The notes: generated by a model not told the origin, from the letters alone. A DNA stretch of 64,000 nt from Hippophae tibetana (GCA_037013495.1 CM072803.1:53147627-53211626), one strand, 5' to 3'. Shown: positions 11,537-25,700, counted from the first letter of the stretch. A program made the numbers and translations.

Positions 11537-12633
11537 TAAGTCCTAATTCCCACCAAAATCAAATTAATTCAAATATTTCTCCCTCTTCCCCAAGGGAAAA
11601 ACGTGACGGCTATAGGTGGTTTTAGACATTATTTGGTAAATTCGTGTTTCGTAGCATGAACCATATCCATAGAGGATAAGCATAATATTTCCAATCTTAT
11701 TTAATTGCTTCTTACTCATAAAATGGGTTTTGTAAGCTAGATTCTTAGGAGGAAAGACACAACCAAATTTAAATTCAATACGGTGCATTCTAACACAACC
11801 AGAATAACTTTTAAATAAATTGAGAATATTGATTTCATAAATCAGTTAAAAATGAGAAATATTGATCTCTTATACGAAATAATGATCAAAATTTCAAACG
11901 TTTCATAGTTTTATATTTCAAGTCGTAATAAATTCCATGTAAATATATCTTAATTATAATTATAAAAAATTTGGAGTATTTATTCACCCACAAATTATTT
12001 GTAAAATAGAAATGAGAAAATGTTTAAGTTTTCTTTTCCACTTATTTATTTTTCCCAACATTCTATCATTATTTTGTTTCATTTGTAAGTCTTAATTCCC
12101 ACCAAAATCAAATTAATTCAAATATTTCTCCCTCTTCCCCAAGGAAAAACGTGATAGCTAGAGGTGGTTTTAGACATTATTTGGTAAATTCTTGGTACGT
12201 AGCATGAACCATATCCATAGGGGATAAGCATAATATTTCCGATCTTATTTATTTGCTTCTTACTCATAAAATGGGTTTTGTAAACTAGATTCTTAGGAGG
12301 AAAGACACAACCAAATTTAATTTCAATACGGTGCAATCTAATACAACCAGAATAACTTTTAAATAAATTGAGAATATTGATGTCACAAATGAGTTAAAAA
12401 TGAGAAATATTGATCTCTTATATGAAATAATGAACAAAATTTCAAACGTTTCATAGATTTATATTTCAAGTCGTAAAAAATTCCATGTAAATATATCATA
12501 ATTATAATGATAAAAAATTTGGAGTATTTATTCACCCACAAATTATTTGTAAAATAGAAATGAGAAAACGTTTAAGTTTTCTTTTCCACTTATTTATTTT
12601 TCCCAATATTCTATCATTATTTTGTTTCATTCG
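11537..12633. repeat. Contracted higher-order unit 3: A and E only
   Basis: Starts: A 11537 and E 12086. The unit is 1097 bp and lacks B, C and D. The A head and middle are ordinary type A, but its last 45 bp or so (CACAAATTATTT and CCCAACATTC) are those of D, after which E follows as it does after a normal D. The loss is an exact three-monomer contraction. Confidence 0.92.
11961..11996. other. Bracketed A/D unequal-crossover junction
   Basis: The last A-specific base is T at 11961 (AATTATAAA, where D has AATGATAAA). The first D-specific base is T at 11996 (AAATTATTT, where A has AAATGATTT). The 34 bases between are the same in both parents. The exchange point is at the equivalent position in A and D, so it removed three monomers without disturbing phase. 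Confidence 0.88.
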
Positions 12634-15376
12634 TAAGTCCTAATTCCCACCAAAATCAAATTAATTCAAATATTTCTCCCTCTTCCCCAAGGGAAAAACG
12701 TGACGGCTATAGGTGGTTTTAGACATTATTTGGTAAATTCGTGTTTCGTAGCATGAACCATATCCATAGAGGATAAGCATAATATTTCCAATCTTATTTA
12801 ATTGCTTCTTACTCATAAAATGGGTTTTGTAAGCTAGATTCTTAGGAGGAAAGACACAACCAAATTTAAATTCAATACGGTGCATTCTAACACAACCAGA
12901 ATAACTTTTAAATAAATTGAGAATATTGATTTCATAAATCAGTTAAAAATGAGAAATATTGATCTCTTATACGAAATAATGATCAAAATTTCAAACGTTT
13001 CATAGTTTTATATTTCAAGTCGTAATAAATTCCATGTAAATATATCTTAATTATAATTATAAAAAATTTGGAGTATTTATTCACCCACAAATGATTTGTA
13101 AAATAGAAATGAGAAAATGTTTAAGTTTTCTTTTCCACTTATTTATTTTTCCCAATATTGTATCATTATTTTGTTTCCTTCTTAAGTCTTAATTCCCACC
13201 AAAATCAAATTAATTCAAATATTTTTCCCTCTTCCCCAAGGGAAAAAGGTGATGGTTAGAGGTGGTTTTAGACATTATTTGGTAACTTTTTGGTACGTAG
13301 CATGAACCATATCCATTGGGTATAAGCATAATATTTCCAATCCTATTTATTTGCTTCTTACTCATAAAATGGGTTTTGTAAACTACATTCGTAGGGGGAA
13401 AGAGATAACCAAATTTAATTTCAATACAGTGCATTCCAACACTACAAAAATAATTTATAAACTAATTGAGAATATTGATGTCATGAAATAGTTAAAAATG
13501 AGAAATATTATTCTCTTATGCGAATTAATGAACAAAATTTCAAATGTTTCATAGTTTTTAATTTCAAGTCTTAATAAATTCCATTTAAATATATCATAAT
13601 TATAATGGTAAAACATTTGCAGTATTTATTCAGCAACAAATTATTTGGAAAATAGAAATGAGAAAATGTTTAAGTTTTCTTTTCTACTTATTTATTTTTT
13701 ACAATATTCTATCATTATTTTGTTTCATTCGTAAGTCTTAATTCTCACCAAAATCAAATTAATTCTAATATTTCTCCCTCTTCCCCAAGGGAAAACGTGA
13801 TGGTTAAAGGTGGTTTTAGACATTATTTGGTAACTTCTTGGTACGTAGCATGAACCATATCCATAGGGGATAAGCCTAATATTTCTAATCTTATTTATTT
13901 GCTTCTTACTCATAAAATGGGTTTTGTAAACTAGATTCTTAGGAGGAAAGACACAACCAAATTTCATTTCAATGCGGTGCAATCTAACACAACCAGAATA
14001 ACTATTAAATAAATTGAGAATATTGATGTAATAAATGAGTTAAAAATGAGAAATATTGATCTCTCATACGAAATAATGATCAAAATTTCAAACGTTTCTT
14101 AGATTTATATTTCAAGTCGTAATAAATTACATGTAAATATATCATAATTATAATGATAAAAAAATTGGAGTATTTATCAACCCACAAATTATTTGTAAAA
14201 TAGAAATGAGAAAATGTTTAAGTTTTATTTTCCACTTATTTATTTTTGCCAATATTCTATCATTATTTTGTTTCATTTGTAAGTCTTAATTCCCACCAAA
14301 ATCAAATTAATTCAAATATTTCTCCCTCTTCCCCAAGGGAAAAACGTGACGGCTATAGGTGGTTTTAGACATTATTTGGTAAATTCGTGTTTCGTAGCAT
14401 AAACCATATCCATAGGGGATAAGCATAATATTTCCAATCTTATTTATTTGCTTCTTACTCATAAAATGGGTTTTGTAAACTAGATTCTTAGGAGGAAAGA
14501 CACAACCAAATTTAATTTCAATACGGTGCATTCTAACACAACCAGAATAACTTTTAAATAAATTGAGAATATTGATTTCATAAATGAGTTAAAAATGAGA
14601 AATATTGATCTCTTATACGAAATAATGATCAAAATTTCAAACGTTTCATAGATTTATATTTCAAGTCGTAATAAATTCCATGTAAATATATCATAATTAT
14701 AATGATAAAAAATTTGGAGTATTTATTCACCCACAAATTATTTGTAAAATAGAAATGAGAAAATGTTTAAGTTTTCTTTTCCACTTATTTATTTTTCCCA
14801 ACATTCTATCATTATTTTGTTTCATTTGTAAGTCTTAATTCCCACCAAAATCAAATTAATTCAAATATTTCTCCCTCTTCCCCAAGGAAAAACGTGATAG
14901 CTAGAGGTGGTTTTAGACATTATTTGGTAAATTCTTGGTACGTAGCATGAACCATATCCATAGGGGATAAGCATAATATTTCCGATCTTATTTATTTGCT
15001 TCTTACTCATAAAATGGGTTTTGTAAACTAGATTCTTAGGAGGAAAGACACAACCAAATTTAATTTCAATACGGTGCAATCTAATACAACCAGAATAACT
15101 TTTAAATAAATTGAGAATATTGATGTCACAAATGAGTTAAAAATGAGAAATATTGATCTCTTATATGAAATAATGAACAAAATTTCAAACGTTTCATAGA
15201 TTTATATTTCAAGTCGTAAAAAATTCCATGTAAATATATCATAATTATAATGATAAAAAATTTGGAGTATTTATTCACCCACAAATTATTTGTAAAATAG
15301 AAATGAGAAAATGTTTAAGTTTTCTATTCCACTTATTTATTTTTCCCAATATTCTATCATTACTTTGTTTCATTTG
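12634..15376. repeat. 5-monomer higher-order repeat A-B-C-D-E, unit 4 (2743 bp)
   Basis: Starts: A 12634, B 13183, C 13732, D 14280, E 14829. Private or shared differences from units 1 and 2 include AGTTTTATTTTCC near 14221 in C and GTTTTCTATTCC near 15321 at the end of E, where units 1 and 2 have AACGTTTAAGTTTTCTTTTCC. The E end with CTATTCC matches the right-hand copy (near 35640), where E is also followed by F. This is therefore the copy of the unit corresponding to 32951-35693, at an offset of 20317 bp. Confidence 0.92.
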
Positions 15377-18127
15377 TAAGTCTTAATTCCCACCAAAATC
15401 AAATTAATTCAAATATTTCTCCCTCTTCCCCAAGGGAAAAACGTGATAGCTAGAGGTCGTTTTAGATATTATTTGGAAACTTCTTGGTACGTAGCATGAA
15501 CCATATCCATAGGGGATAAGCATAATATTTCCAATCTTATTTATTTAATTCTTACTCATAAAATGGGTTTTGTAAACTAGATTCGTAGGAGGAAAGAGAT
15601 AACCAAATTTAATTTCAATACAGTGCATTCCAACACTACAAAAATAACTTATAAACTAATTGAGAATATTGATGTCATGAAATAGTTAAAAATGAGAAAT
15701 ATTGTTCTCTTATGCGAAATAATGAACAAAATTTCAAACGTTTCATAGTTTTGAATTTCAAGTCTTAATAAATTCTATTTAAATATATCATAATTATAAT
15801 GGTAAAAAATTTGCAGTATTTATTCAGCAACAAATTATTTGGAAAATAGAAATGAGAAAATGTTTTAAGTTTTCTTTTCCACTTATTTATTTTTCCCAAT
15901 ATTCTATCATTATTTTGTTTCCTTCTTAAGTCTTAATTCCCACCAGAATCAAATTCATTCAAATTTTATTACCTCTTCCCCCAAGGGAAAAAGGTGATGG
16001 CTAGTGGTGGTTTTAGACATTATTTGGTAACTTCTTGGTACGTAGCATTAACCATATCCATAGGAGATAAGCATAATATTTCCAATCTTATCTATTTGCT
16101 TCTTAGTCATAAAATGGGTTTTCTAAACTAGATTCTTAGGAGGAAAGAGATAACCAAATTTAATTTCAATACAGTGCATTCCAACACAACGAAAGTAACT
16201 TATAAACTAATTGAGAATATTGATGTCATGAAAGAGTTAAAAATGAGAAATATTGTTCTCTTATGCGAAATAATGAACAAAATTTTGAAACGTTTCATAG
16301 TTTTGAATTTCAAGTCTTAATAAATTCCATTTAAATATATCATAATTATAATGGTAAAAAATTTGCAGTATTTATTCAGCAACAAATTATTTGGAAAATA
16401 GAAATGAGAAAATGTTTAAGTTTTCTTTTCCACTTATTTATTTTTCCCAATATTCTATCATTATTTTGTTTCCTTCTTAAGTCTTAATTCTCACCAGAAT
16501 CAAATTCATTCAAATTTTATTACCTCTTCCCCCAAGGGAAAAAGGTGATGGCTAGTGGTGGTTTTAGACATTATTTGGTAACTTCTTGGTACGTAGCATT
16601 AACCATATCCATAGGAGATAAGCATAATATTTCCAATCTTATCTATTTGCTTCTTAGTCATAAAATGGGTTTTGTAAACTAGATTCTTAGGAGGAAAGAC
16701 ATAACCAAATTTAAATTCAATACGGTGTATTCTAACACAACCAGAATAACTTTTAAATAAATTGAGAATATTGATTTCATAAATCAGTTAAAAATGAGAA
16801 ATATTGATCTCTTATACGAAATAATGATCAAAATTTCAAACGTTTCATAGTTTTATATTTCAAGTCGTAATAAATTCCATGTAAATATATCATAATTATA
16901 ATTATAAAAAATTTGGAGTATTTATTCACCCACAAATTATTTGTAAAATAGAAATGAAAAAATGTTTAAGTTTTCTTTTCCACTTATTTATTTTTCCCAA
17001 TAGTCTATCATTATTTTGTTTCCTTCTTAAGTCTTAATTCCCACCAAAATCAAATTAATTCAAATTTTATTACCTCTTCTCCCAAGGGAAGAAGGTGATG
17101 GCTAGTGGTGGTTTTAGACATTATTTGGTAACTTCTTGGTACGTAGCATTAACCATATCCATAGGTGATAAGCATAATATTTCCAATCTTATCTATTTGC
17201 TTCTTACTTATAAAATGGGTTTTCTAAACTAGATTCTTAGGAGGAAAGAGATAACCAAATTTAATTTCAATACAGTGCATTCCAACACAACGAAAGTAAC
17301 TTATAAACTAATTGAGAATATTGATGTCATGAAAGAGTTAAAAATGAGAAATATTGTTCTCTTATGCGAAATAATGAACAAAATTTCAAACGTTTCATAG
17401 TTTTGAATTTCAAGTCTTAATAAATTCCATTTAAATATATCATAATTATAATGGTAAAAAATTTGCAGTATTTATTCAGCAACAAATTATTTGGAAAATA
17501 GAAATAAGAAAATGTTTATGTTTTCTTTTCCACTTATTTATTTTTCCCAATATTCTATCATTATTTTGTTTCCTTCTTAAGTCTTAATTCTCACCAGAAT
17601 CAAATTCATTCAAATTTTATTACCTCTTCCCCCAAGGGAAAAAGGTGATGGCTAGTGGTGGTTTTAGACATTATTTGGTAACTTCTTGGTACGTAGCATT
17701 AACCATATCCATAGGAGATAAGCATAATATTTTTAATCTTATCTATTTGCTTCTTACTCATAAAATGGGTTTTGTAAACTAGATTCTTAGGAGGAAAGAC
17801 ACAACCAAATTTAATTTCAATACGGTGCAATCTAATACAACCAGAATAACTTTTAAATAAATTGAGAATATTGATGTCACAAATGAGTTAAAAATGAGAA
17901 ATATTGATCTCTTATATGAAATAATGAACAAAATTTCAAACGTTTCATAGATTTATATTTCAAGTCGTAAAAAATTCCATGTAAATATATCATAATTATA
18001 ATGATAAAAAATTTGGAGTATTTATTCACCCACAAATTATTTGTAAAATAGAAATGAGAAAATGTTTAAGTTTTCTATTCCACTTATTTATTTTTCCCAA
18101 TATTCTATCATTACTTTGTTTCATTTG
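15377..18127. repeat. Monomers F, G, H, I, J (left)
   Basis: Starts: F 15377, G 15927, H 16478, I 17028, J 17578. F has a type-1 head with TTAGATATTATTTGGAAAC and TTATTTAATTCTTACTC, then a type-2 tail from about 15590. G, H, I and J have L heads (CCTCTTCCCCCAAGG or CCTCTTCTCCCAAGGG, GGCTAGTGGTGG). G, I and J continue with type-2 tails in whole or part; H carries a type-1 tail with AAATTCAATACGGTGTATTC. The order F-G-H-I-J is the same at 35694-38131 (offset 20316-20317). A shared extra pair of bases in G (AAAATTTTGAAACG near 16281 and 36597) confirms common descent. J here switches to the end of E at 17743-17757. Confidence 0.85.
17743..17757. other. Bracketed J/E junction creating a local duplication
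   Basis: J at 17578 is J-like through C at 17743 (TTATCTATTTG; E has TTATTTATTTG) and E-like from C at 17757 (TTACTCATAA; J at 19227 and 37894 has TTAGTCTTAA). The 13 bases between are common to both. Downstream, the E signature GATGTCACAAATGAG and the CTATTCC end of E follow, then an F head. Confidence 0.85.
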
Positions 18128-19407
18128 TAAGTCTTAATTCCCACCAAAATCAAATTAATTCAAATATTTCTCCCTCTTCCCCAAGGGAAAAACGTGATAG
18201 CTAGAGGTCGTTTTAGATATTATTTGGAAACTTCTTGGTACGTAGCATGAACCATATCCATAGGGGATAAGCATAATATTTCCAATCTTATTTATTTAAT
18301 TCTTACTCATAAAATGGGTTTTGTAAACTAGATTCGTAGGAGGAAAGACACAACCAAATTTAAATTCAATACGGTGTATTCTAACACAACCAGAATAACT
18401 TTTAAATAAATTGAGAATATTGATTTCATAAATCAGTTAAAAATGAGAAATATTGATCTCTTATACGAAATAATGATCAAAATTTCAAACGTTTCATAGT
18501 TTTATATTTCAAGTCGTAATAAATTCCATGTAAATATATCATAATTATAATTATAAAAAATTTGGAGTATTTATTCACCCACAAATTATTTGTAAAATAG
18601 AAATGAAAAAATGTTTAAGTTTTCTTTTCCACTTATTTATTTTTCCCAATAGTCTATCATTATTTTGTTTCCTTCTTAAGTCTTAATTCCCACCAAAATC
18701 AAATTAATTCAAATTTTATTACCTCTTCTCCCAAGGGAAGAAGGTGATGGCTAGTGGTGGTTTTAGACATTATTTGGTAACTTCTTGGTACGTAGCATTA
18801 ACCATATCCATAGGTGATAAGCATAATATTTCCAATCTTATCTATTTGCTTCTTACTTATAAAATGGGTTTTCTAAACTAGATTCTTAGGAGGAAAGAGA
18901 TAACCAAATTTAATTTCAATACAGTGCATTCCAACACAACGAAAGTAACTTATAAACTAATTGAGAATATTGATGTCATGAAAGAGTTAAAAATGAGAAA
19001 TATTGTTCTCTTATGCGAAATAATGAACAAAATTTCAAACGTTTCATAGTTTTGAATTTCAAGTCTTAATAAATTCCATTTAAATATATCATAATTATAA
19101 TGGTAAAAAATTTGCAGTATTTATTCAGCAACAAATTATTTGGAAAATAGAAATAAGAAAATGTTTATGTTTTCTTTTCCACTTATTTATTTTTCCCAAT
19201 ATTCTATCATTATTTTGTTTCCTTCTTAAGTCTTAATTCTCACCAGAATCAAATTCATTCAAATTTTATTACCTCTTCCCCCAAGGGAAAAAGGTGATGG
19301 CTAGTGGTGGTTTTAGACATTATTTGGTAACTTCTTGGTACGTAGCATTAACCATATCCATAGGAGATAAGCATAATATTTTTAATCTTATCTATTTGCT
19401 TCTTAGT
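17758..19407. repeat. Inserted 3-monomer duplication: E end, F/H hybrid, I', J'
   Basis: Monomer starts 18128, 18677 and 19227. The unit repeats material from earlier in the array: the end of E, an F head (TTAGATATTATTTGGAAAC), then from 18336-18349 the H tail (AAATTCAATACGGTGTATTC), then I (GGGAAGAAGG, GAAATAAGAAAATGTTTATG) and J (AATATTTTTAATC). The I and J copies repeat those at 17028 and 17578 at +1649 bp. The right-hand copy at 35694-38131 has no such extra I-J pair, so the duplication arose on the left after the long-range duplication, or was lost on the right. Confidence 0.82.
18336..18349. other. Bracketed F/H hybrid junction
   Basis: The monomer at 18128 carries the F base G at 18336 (GATTCGTAGG; H has GATTCTTAGG). 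From C at 18349 it follows H (GAAAGACA; F has GAAAGAGA). One later base differs from H (CACAACC in place of CATAACC), which may be a third contributor or a point change. Confidence 0.75.
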
Positions 19408-19775
19408 CTTAAAATGGGTTTTCTCAACTAGATTCTTAGGAGGAAAGAGATAACCAAATTTAATGTCAATACAGTGGATTCCAACACAACGAAAATAACT
19501 TATAAACTAATTGAGAATATTGATGTCATGAAAGAGTTAAAAATGAGAAATATTTTTCTCTTATGCGAAATAATGAACAAAATTTCAAACCTTTCATAGT
19601 TTTGAATTTCAAGTCGTAATAAATTCCATTTAAATATATCATAATTATAATGGTAAAAACTTTGCAGTATTTATTCAGCAACAAATTATTTGTACAATAG
19701 AAAATAGAAAATGTTTAAATTTTCTTTTCCACTTATTTATTTTCCCAATATTCTATCATTATTTTGTTTCATTCG

Positions 19776-22700
19776 TAAGTCTTAATTCCCACCAAAATCA
19801 AATTAATTCAAATATTTCTCCCTCTTCCCCAAGGAAAAACGAGATAGCTAGAGGTGGTTTTAGACATTATTTGGTAACTTCTTGGTAAGTAGCATGAACC
19901 ATATCCATAGGGGATAAGCATAATATTTCCAATCTTATTTATTTGCTTCTTACTCATAAAATGGGTTTTGTAAACTACATTCTTAGGAGGAAAGACACAA
20001 CCAAATTTAATTTCAATACGGTGCATTCTAACACAACCAGAATAACTTTTAAATAAATTGAGAATATTGATTTCATAAATCAGTTAAAAATGAGAAATAT
20101 TGATCTCTTATATGAAATAATGATCAAAATTTCAAACGTTTCATAGTTTTATATTTCAAGTCGTAATAAATTCCATGTAAATATATCATAATTATAATGA
20201 TAAAAAATTTGGAGTATTTATTCACCCACAAATTATTTGTAAAATAGAAATGAAAAAATGTTTAAGTTTTCTTTTCCACTTATTTATTTTTCCTAATAAT
20301 ATATCATTATTTTGTTTCATTCGTAAGTCTTAATTCCCACCAAAATCAAATTAATTCAAAATATTTCTCCCTCTTCCCCAAGGGAAAAAGGTGATGGTTA
20401 GAGGTGGTTTTAGAAATTATTTGGTAACTTTCTGGTACGTAGCATGAACCATATCCATAGGGGATAAGCATAATATTTCCAATCTTATTTATTTGCTTCT
20501 TACTCATAAAATGGGTTTTGTAAACTAGATTCGTAGGAGGAAAGAGATAAAGAAATTTAATTCAATATAGTGCATTCCAACACAATGAAAATAACTTATA
20601 AACTAATTGAGAATATTGATGTCATGAAAGAGGTGAAAATGAGAAATATTGTTCTCTTATGCGAAATAATTAACAAAATTTCAAACGTTTCATAGTTTTG
20701 AATTTCAAGTCTTAATAAATTCCATTTAAATATATCATAATTATAATGGTAAAATATTTGGAGTATTTATTCAGCAACAAATTATTTGTAAAATAGAAAT
20801 GAGAAAATGTTTAAGTTTTCTTTTCCACTTATTTATTTTTCTCAATATTCTATCATTATTTTGTTTCCTTCTTAAGTCTTAATTCCCACCAGAATCAAAT
20901 TCATTCAAATGTTATTACCTCTTCTCCTAAGGGAAAAAGGTGATGGCTAGTGGTGGTTTTAGACATTATTTGGTAACTTCTTGGTACGTAGCATTAACCA
21001 TATCCCTAGGAGATAAGCATAATATTTCCAATCTTATCTATTTGCTTCTTACTCATAAAATGGGTTTTCTAAACTAGATTCTTAGGAGGAAAGAGATAAC
21101 CAAATTTAATGTCAATACAGTGCATTCCAACACAACGAAAATAACTTATAAACTAATTGAGAATATTGATGTAATGAAAGAGTTAAAAATGAGAAATATT
21201 GTTCTCTTATGCGAAATAATGAACAAAATTTCAAACGTTTCATAGTTTTGAATTTCAAGTCGTAATAAATTCCATTTAAATATATCATAATTATAATGGT
21301 AAAAACTTTGCAGTATTTATTCAGCAACAAATTATTTGTAAAATAGAAAATAGAAAATGTTTAAATTTTCTTTTACACTTATTTATTTTTCCCAATATTC
21401 TATCATTATTTTGTTTCATTCGTAAGTCTTAATTCCCACCAAAATCAAATTAATTCAAATATTTCTCCCTCTTCCCCAAGGAAAAACGAGATAGCTAGAG
21501 GTGGTTTTAGACATTATTTGGTAACTTCTTGGTAAGTAGCATGAACCATATCCATAGGGGATAAGCATAATATTTCCAATCTTATTTATTTGCTTCTTAC
21601 TCATAAAATGGGTTTTGTAAACTACATTCTTAGGAGGAAAGACACAACCAAATTTAATTTCAATACGGTGCATTCTAACACAACCAGAATAACTTTTAAA
21701 TAAATTGAGAATATTGATTTCATAAATCAGTTAAAAATGAGAAATATTGATCTCTTATACGAAATAATTATCAAAATTTCAAACTTTTCATAGATTTATA
21801 TTTCAAGTCGTAATAAATTCCATGTAAATATATCATAATTATAATTATAAAAAATTTGGAGTATTTATTCACCCACAAATTATTTGTAAAATAGAAATGA
21901 GAAAATGTTTAAGTTTTCTTTCCCACTTATTTATTTTTCCCAATATTCTATTATTATTTTGTTTCCTTCTTAAGTCTTAATTCCCACCAAAATCAAATTA
22001 ATTCAAATATTTCTCCCTCTTCCCTAACGGAAAAAGGTGATGGTTAGAGGTGGTTTTAGACATTATTTGGTAACTTTCTCGTACATAGCATGAACCATAT
22101 CCATAAGGGATAAGCATAATATTTCCAATCTTATTTATTTGCTTCTTACTCATAAAATGGGTTTTGTAAACTAGATTCGTAAGAGGAAAGAGATAACCAA
22201 ATTTAATTTCAATACAGTGCATTCCAACACAATGAAAATAACTTATAAACTAATTGAGAATATTGATGTCATGAAAGAGTTGAAAATGAGAAATATTATT
22301 CTCTTATGCGAAATAATGAACAAAATTTCAAAGGTTTCATAGTTTTGAATTTCAAGTCGTAATAAATTCCATTTAAATATATCATAATTATAATGGTAAA
22401 AAATTTGCAGTATTTATTCAGCAACAAATTATTTGTAAAATAGAAATGAGAAAATGTTAAAGTTTTCTTTTCCACTTATTTATTTTTCCCAATATTCTAT
22501 CATTATTTTGTTTCATTTGTAAGTCTTAATTCCCACCAAAATCAAATTAATTCAAATATTTCTCCCTCTTCCCCAAGGGAAAAACGTGACTGCTAGAGGT
22601 GGTTTAGACATTATTTGGTAACTTCTTGGTACGTAGCATGAACCATATCCATATGGGATAAGCATAATATTTCCAATCTTATTTATTTGCTTCTTACTCA

Positions 22701-25700
22701 TAAAATGGGTTTTGTAAATTAGATTCTTAGGAGGAAAGACACAACCAAATTTAATTTCAATACGGTGCATTCCAACACAATGAAAATAACTTATAAACTA
22801 ATTGAGAATATTGATGTCATGAAAGAGTTGAAAATGAGAAATATTGTTCTCTTATGCGAAATAATGAACAAAATTTCAAAACGTTTCATAGTTTTGAATT
22901 TCAAGTCGTAATAAATTCCATTTAAATATATCATAATTATAATGGTAAAAAATTTGCAGTATTTATTCAGCAACAAATTATTTGTAAAATAGAAATGAGA
23001 AAATGTTTAAATTTTCTTTTCCACTTATTTATTTTTCTCAATATTCTATGATTATTTTGTTTCATTTGTAAGTCTTAATTCCCACCAAAATCAAATTAAT
23101 TCAAATATTTCTTCCTCTTCCCCAAGGAAAAACGTGATAGCTAGAGGTGGTGTTAGACATTATTTGGTAACTTCTTGGTTCGTAGCATGAACCATATCCA
23201 TAGGGGATAAGCATAATATTTCCAATCTTATTTATTTGCTTCTTACTCATAAAATGGGTTTTGTAAACTAGATTCTTAGGAGGAAAGACACAACCAAATT
23301 TAATTTTAATACGGTGCATTCTAACACAACCAGAATAAATTTTAAATAAATTGAGAATATTGATTTCATAAATGAGTTAAAAATGAGAAATATTTATCTC
23401 TTATACGAAATAATGATCAAAATTTCAAACGTTTCATAGATTTATATTTCAAGTCGTAATAAATTCCATGTAAATATATCATAATTATAATAATAAAAAA
23501 TTTGGGGTATTTATTCACCCACAAATTATTTGTAAAATAGAAATGAGAAAATATTTAAGTTTTCTTTTCCACTTATTTATTTTTCCCAATATTCTATCAT
23601 TATTTTGTTTCATTTGTAAGTCTTAATTCCCACCAAAATCAAATTAATTCAAATAATTCTCCCTCTTCCCCAAGGGAAAAACGTGACTGCTAGAGGTGGT
23701 TTTAGACATTATTTGGTAACTTCTTGGTACGTAGCATGAACCATATCCATAGGGGATAAGCATAATATTTCCAATCTTATTTATTTAATTCTTACTCATA
23801 AAATGGGTTTTGTAAACTAGATTCGTAGGCGGAAAGAGATAACCAAATTTAATTTCAATACAGTGCATTCCAGCACTACAAAAATAACTTATAAACTAAT
23901 TGAGAATATTGATGTCATGAAATAGTTAAAAATGAGAAATATTGTTCTCTTATGCGAAATAATGAACAAAATTTCAAACGTTTCATAGTTTTGAATTTCA
24001 AGTCTTAATAAATTCCATTTAAATATATCATAATTATAATGGTAAAAAATTTGCAGTATTTATTCAGCAACAAATTATTTGGAAAACAGAAATGAGAAAA
24101 TGTTTAAGTTTTCTTTTCCACTTATTTATTTTTCCCAATATTTTATCATTATTTTGTTTCCTTCTTAAGTCTTAATTCCAACCAGAATAAAATTCATTCA
24201 AATTTTATTACCTCTTCCCCCAAGGGAAAAAGGTGATGGCTAGTGGTGGTTTTAGACATTATTTGGTAACTTCTTGGTACGTAGCATTAACCATATCCAT
24301 AGGAGATAAGCGTAATATTTCCAATCTTATCTATTTGCTTCTTAGTCATAAAATTGGTTTTCTAAACTAGATTCTTAGGAGGAAAGAGATAACCAAATTT
24401 AATTTCAATACAGTGCATTCCAACACAACGAAAGTAACTTATAAACTAATTGAGAATATTGATGTCATGAAAGAGTTAAAAATGAGAAATATTGTTCTCT
24501 TATGCGAAATAATGAACAAAATTTCAAACGTTTCATAGTTTTGAATTTCAAGTCGTAATAAATTCTATTTAAATATATTATAAGTATAATGATAAAAAAT
24601 TTGGAGTATTTTTTCACCCACAAATTATTTGTAAAATAGAAATGAGAAAATGTTTAAGTTTTCTTTTCCACTTATTTATTTTTCCCAATATTCTATCATT
24701 ATTTTGTTTCATTTGTAAGTCTTAATTCCCACCAAAATCAAATTAATTCAAATATTTCTCCCTCTTCCTCAAGGGAAAAACGTGACTGCTAGAGGTGGTT
24801 TTAGACATTATTTGGTAACTTCTTGGTACGTAGCATGAACCATATCCATAGGGGATAAGCATAATATTTCCAATCTTATTTATTTGCTTCTTACTCATAA
24901 AATGGGTTTTGTAAACTACATTCTTAGAAGGAAAGACACAACCAAATTTAATTTCAAAACGGTGCATTCTAACACAACCAGAATAACTTTTAAATAAATT
25001 GAGAATATTGATGTCATAAATGAGTTAAAAATGAGAAATATTGATATCTTATAAGAAATAATGATCAAAATTTCAAACGTTTCATAGATTTATATTTCAA
25101 GTCGTAATAAATTCCATGTAAATATATCATAATTATAATGAAAAAAAATTTGGCGTATTTATTCACCCACAAATTATTTGTAAAATAGAAATGAGAAAAT
25201 GTTTAAGTTTTCTTTTCCACTTATTTATTTTTCCCAACATTCTATCATTATTTTGTTTCATTTGTAAGTCTTAATTCCCACCAAAATCAAATTAATTCAA
25301 ATATTTCTCCCTCTTCCCCAAGGAAAAACGTGATAGTTAGAGGTGGTTTCAGACATTATTTGGTAACTTCTTGGTACGTAGCATGAACCATATCCATAGG
25401 GGATAAGCATAATATTTCCAATCTTATTTATTTGCTTCTTACTCATAAAATGGGTTTTGTAAACTAGATTCTTAGGAGGAAAGACACAACCAAATTTTAT
25501 TTCAATACGGTGCAATCTAACACAACCAGAATAACTTTTAAATAAATTGAGAATATTGATTTCATAAATGAGTTAAAAATGAGAAATATTGATCTCTTAT
25601 ACGAAATAATGATCAAAATTTCAAACGTTTCATAGATTTATATTTCAAGTCGTAAAAAATTCCATGTAAATATATCATAATTATAATGATAAAAAATTTG

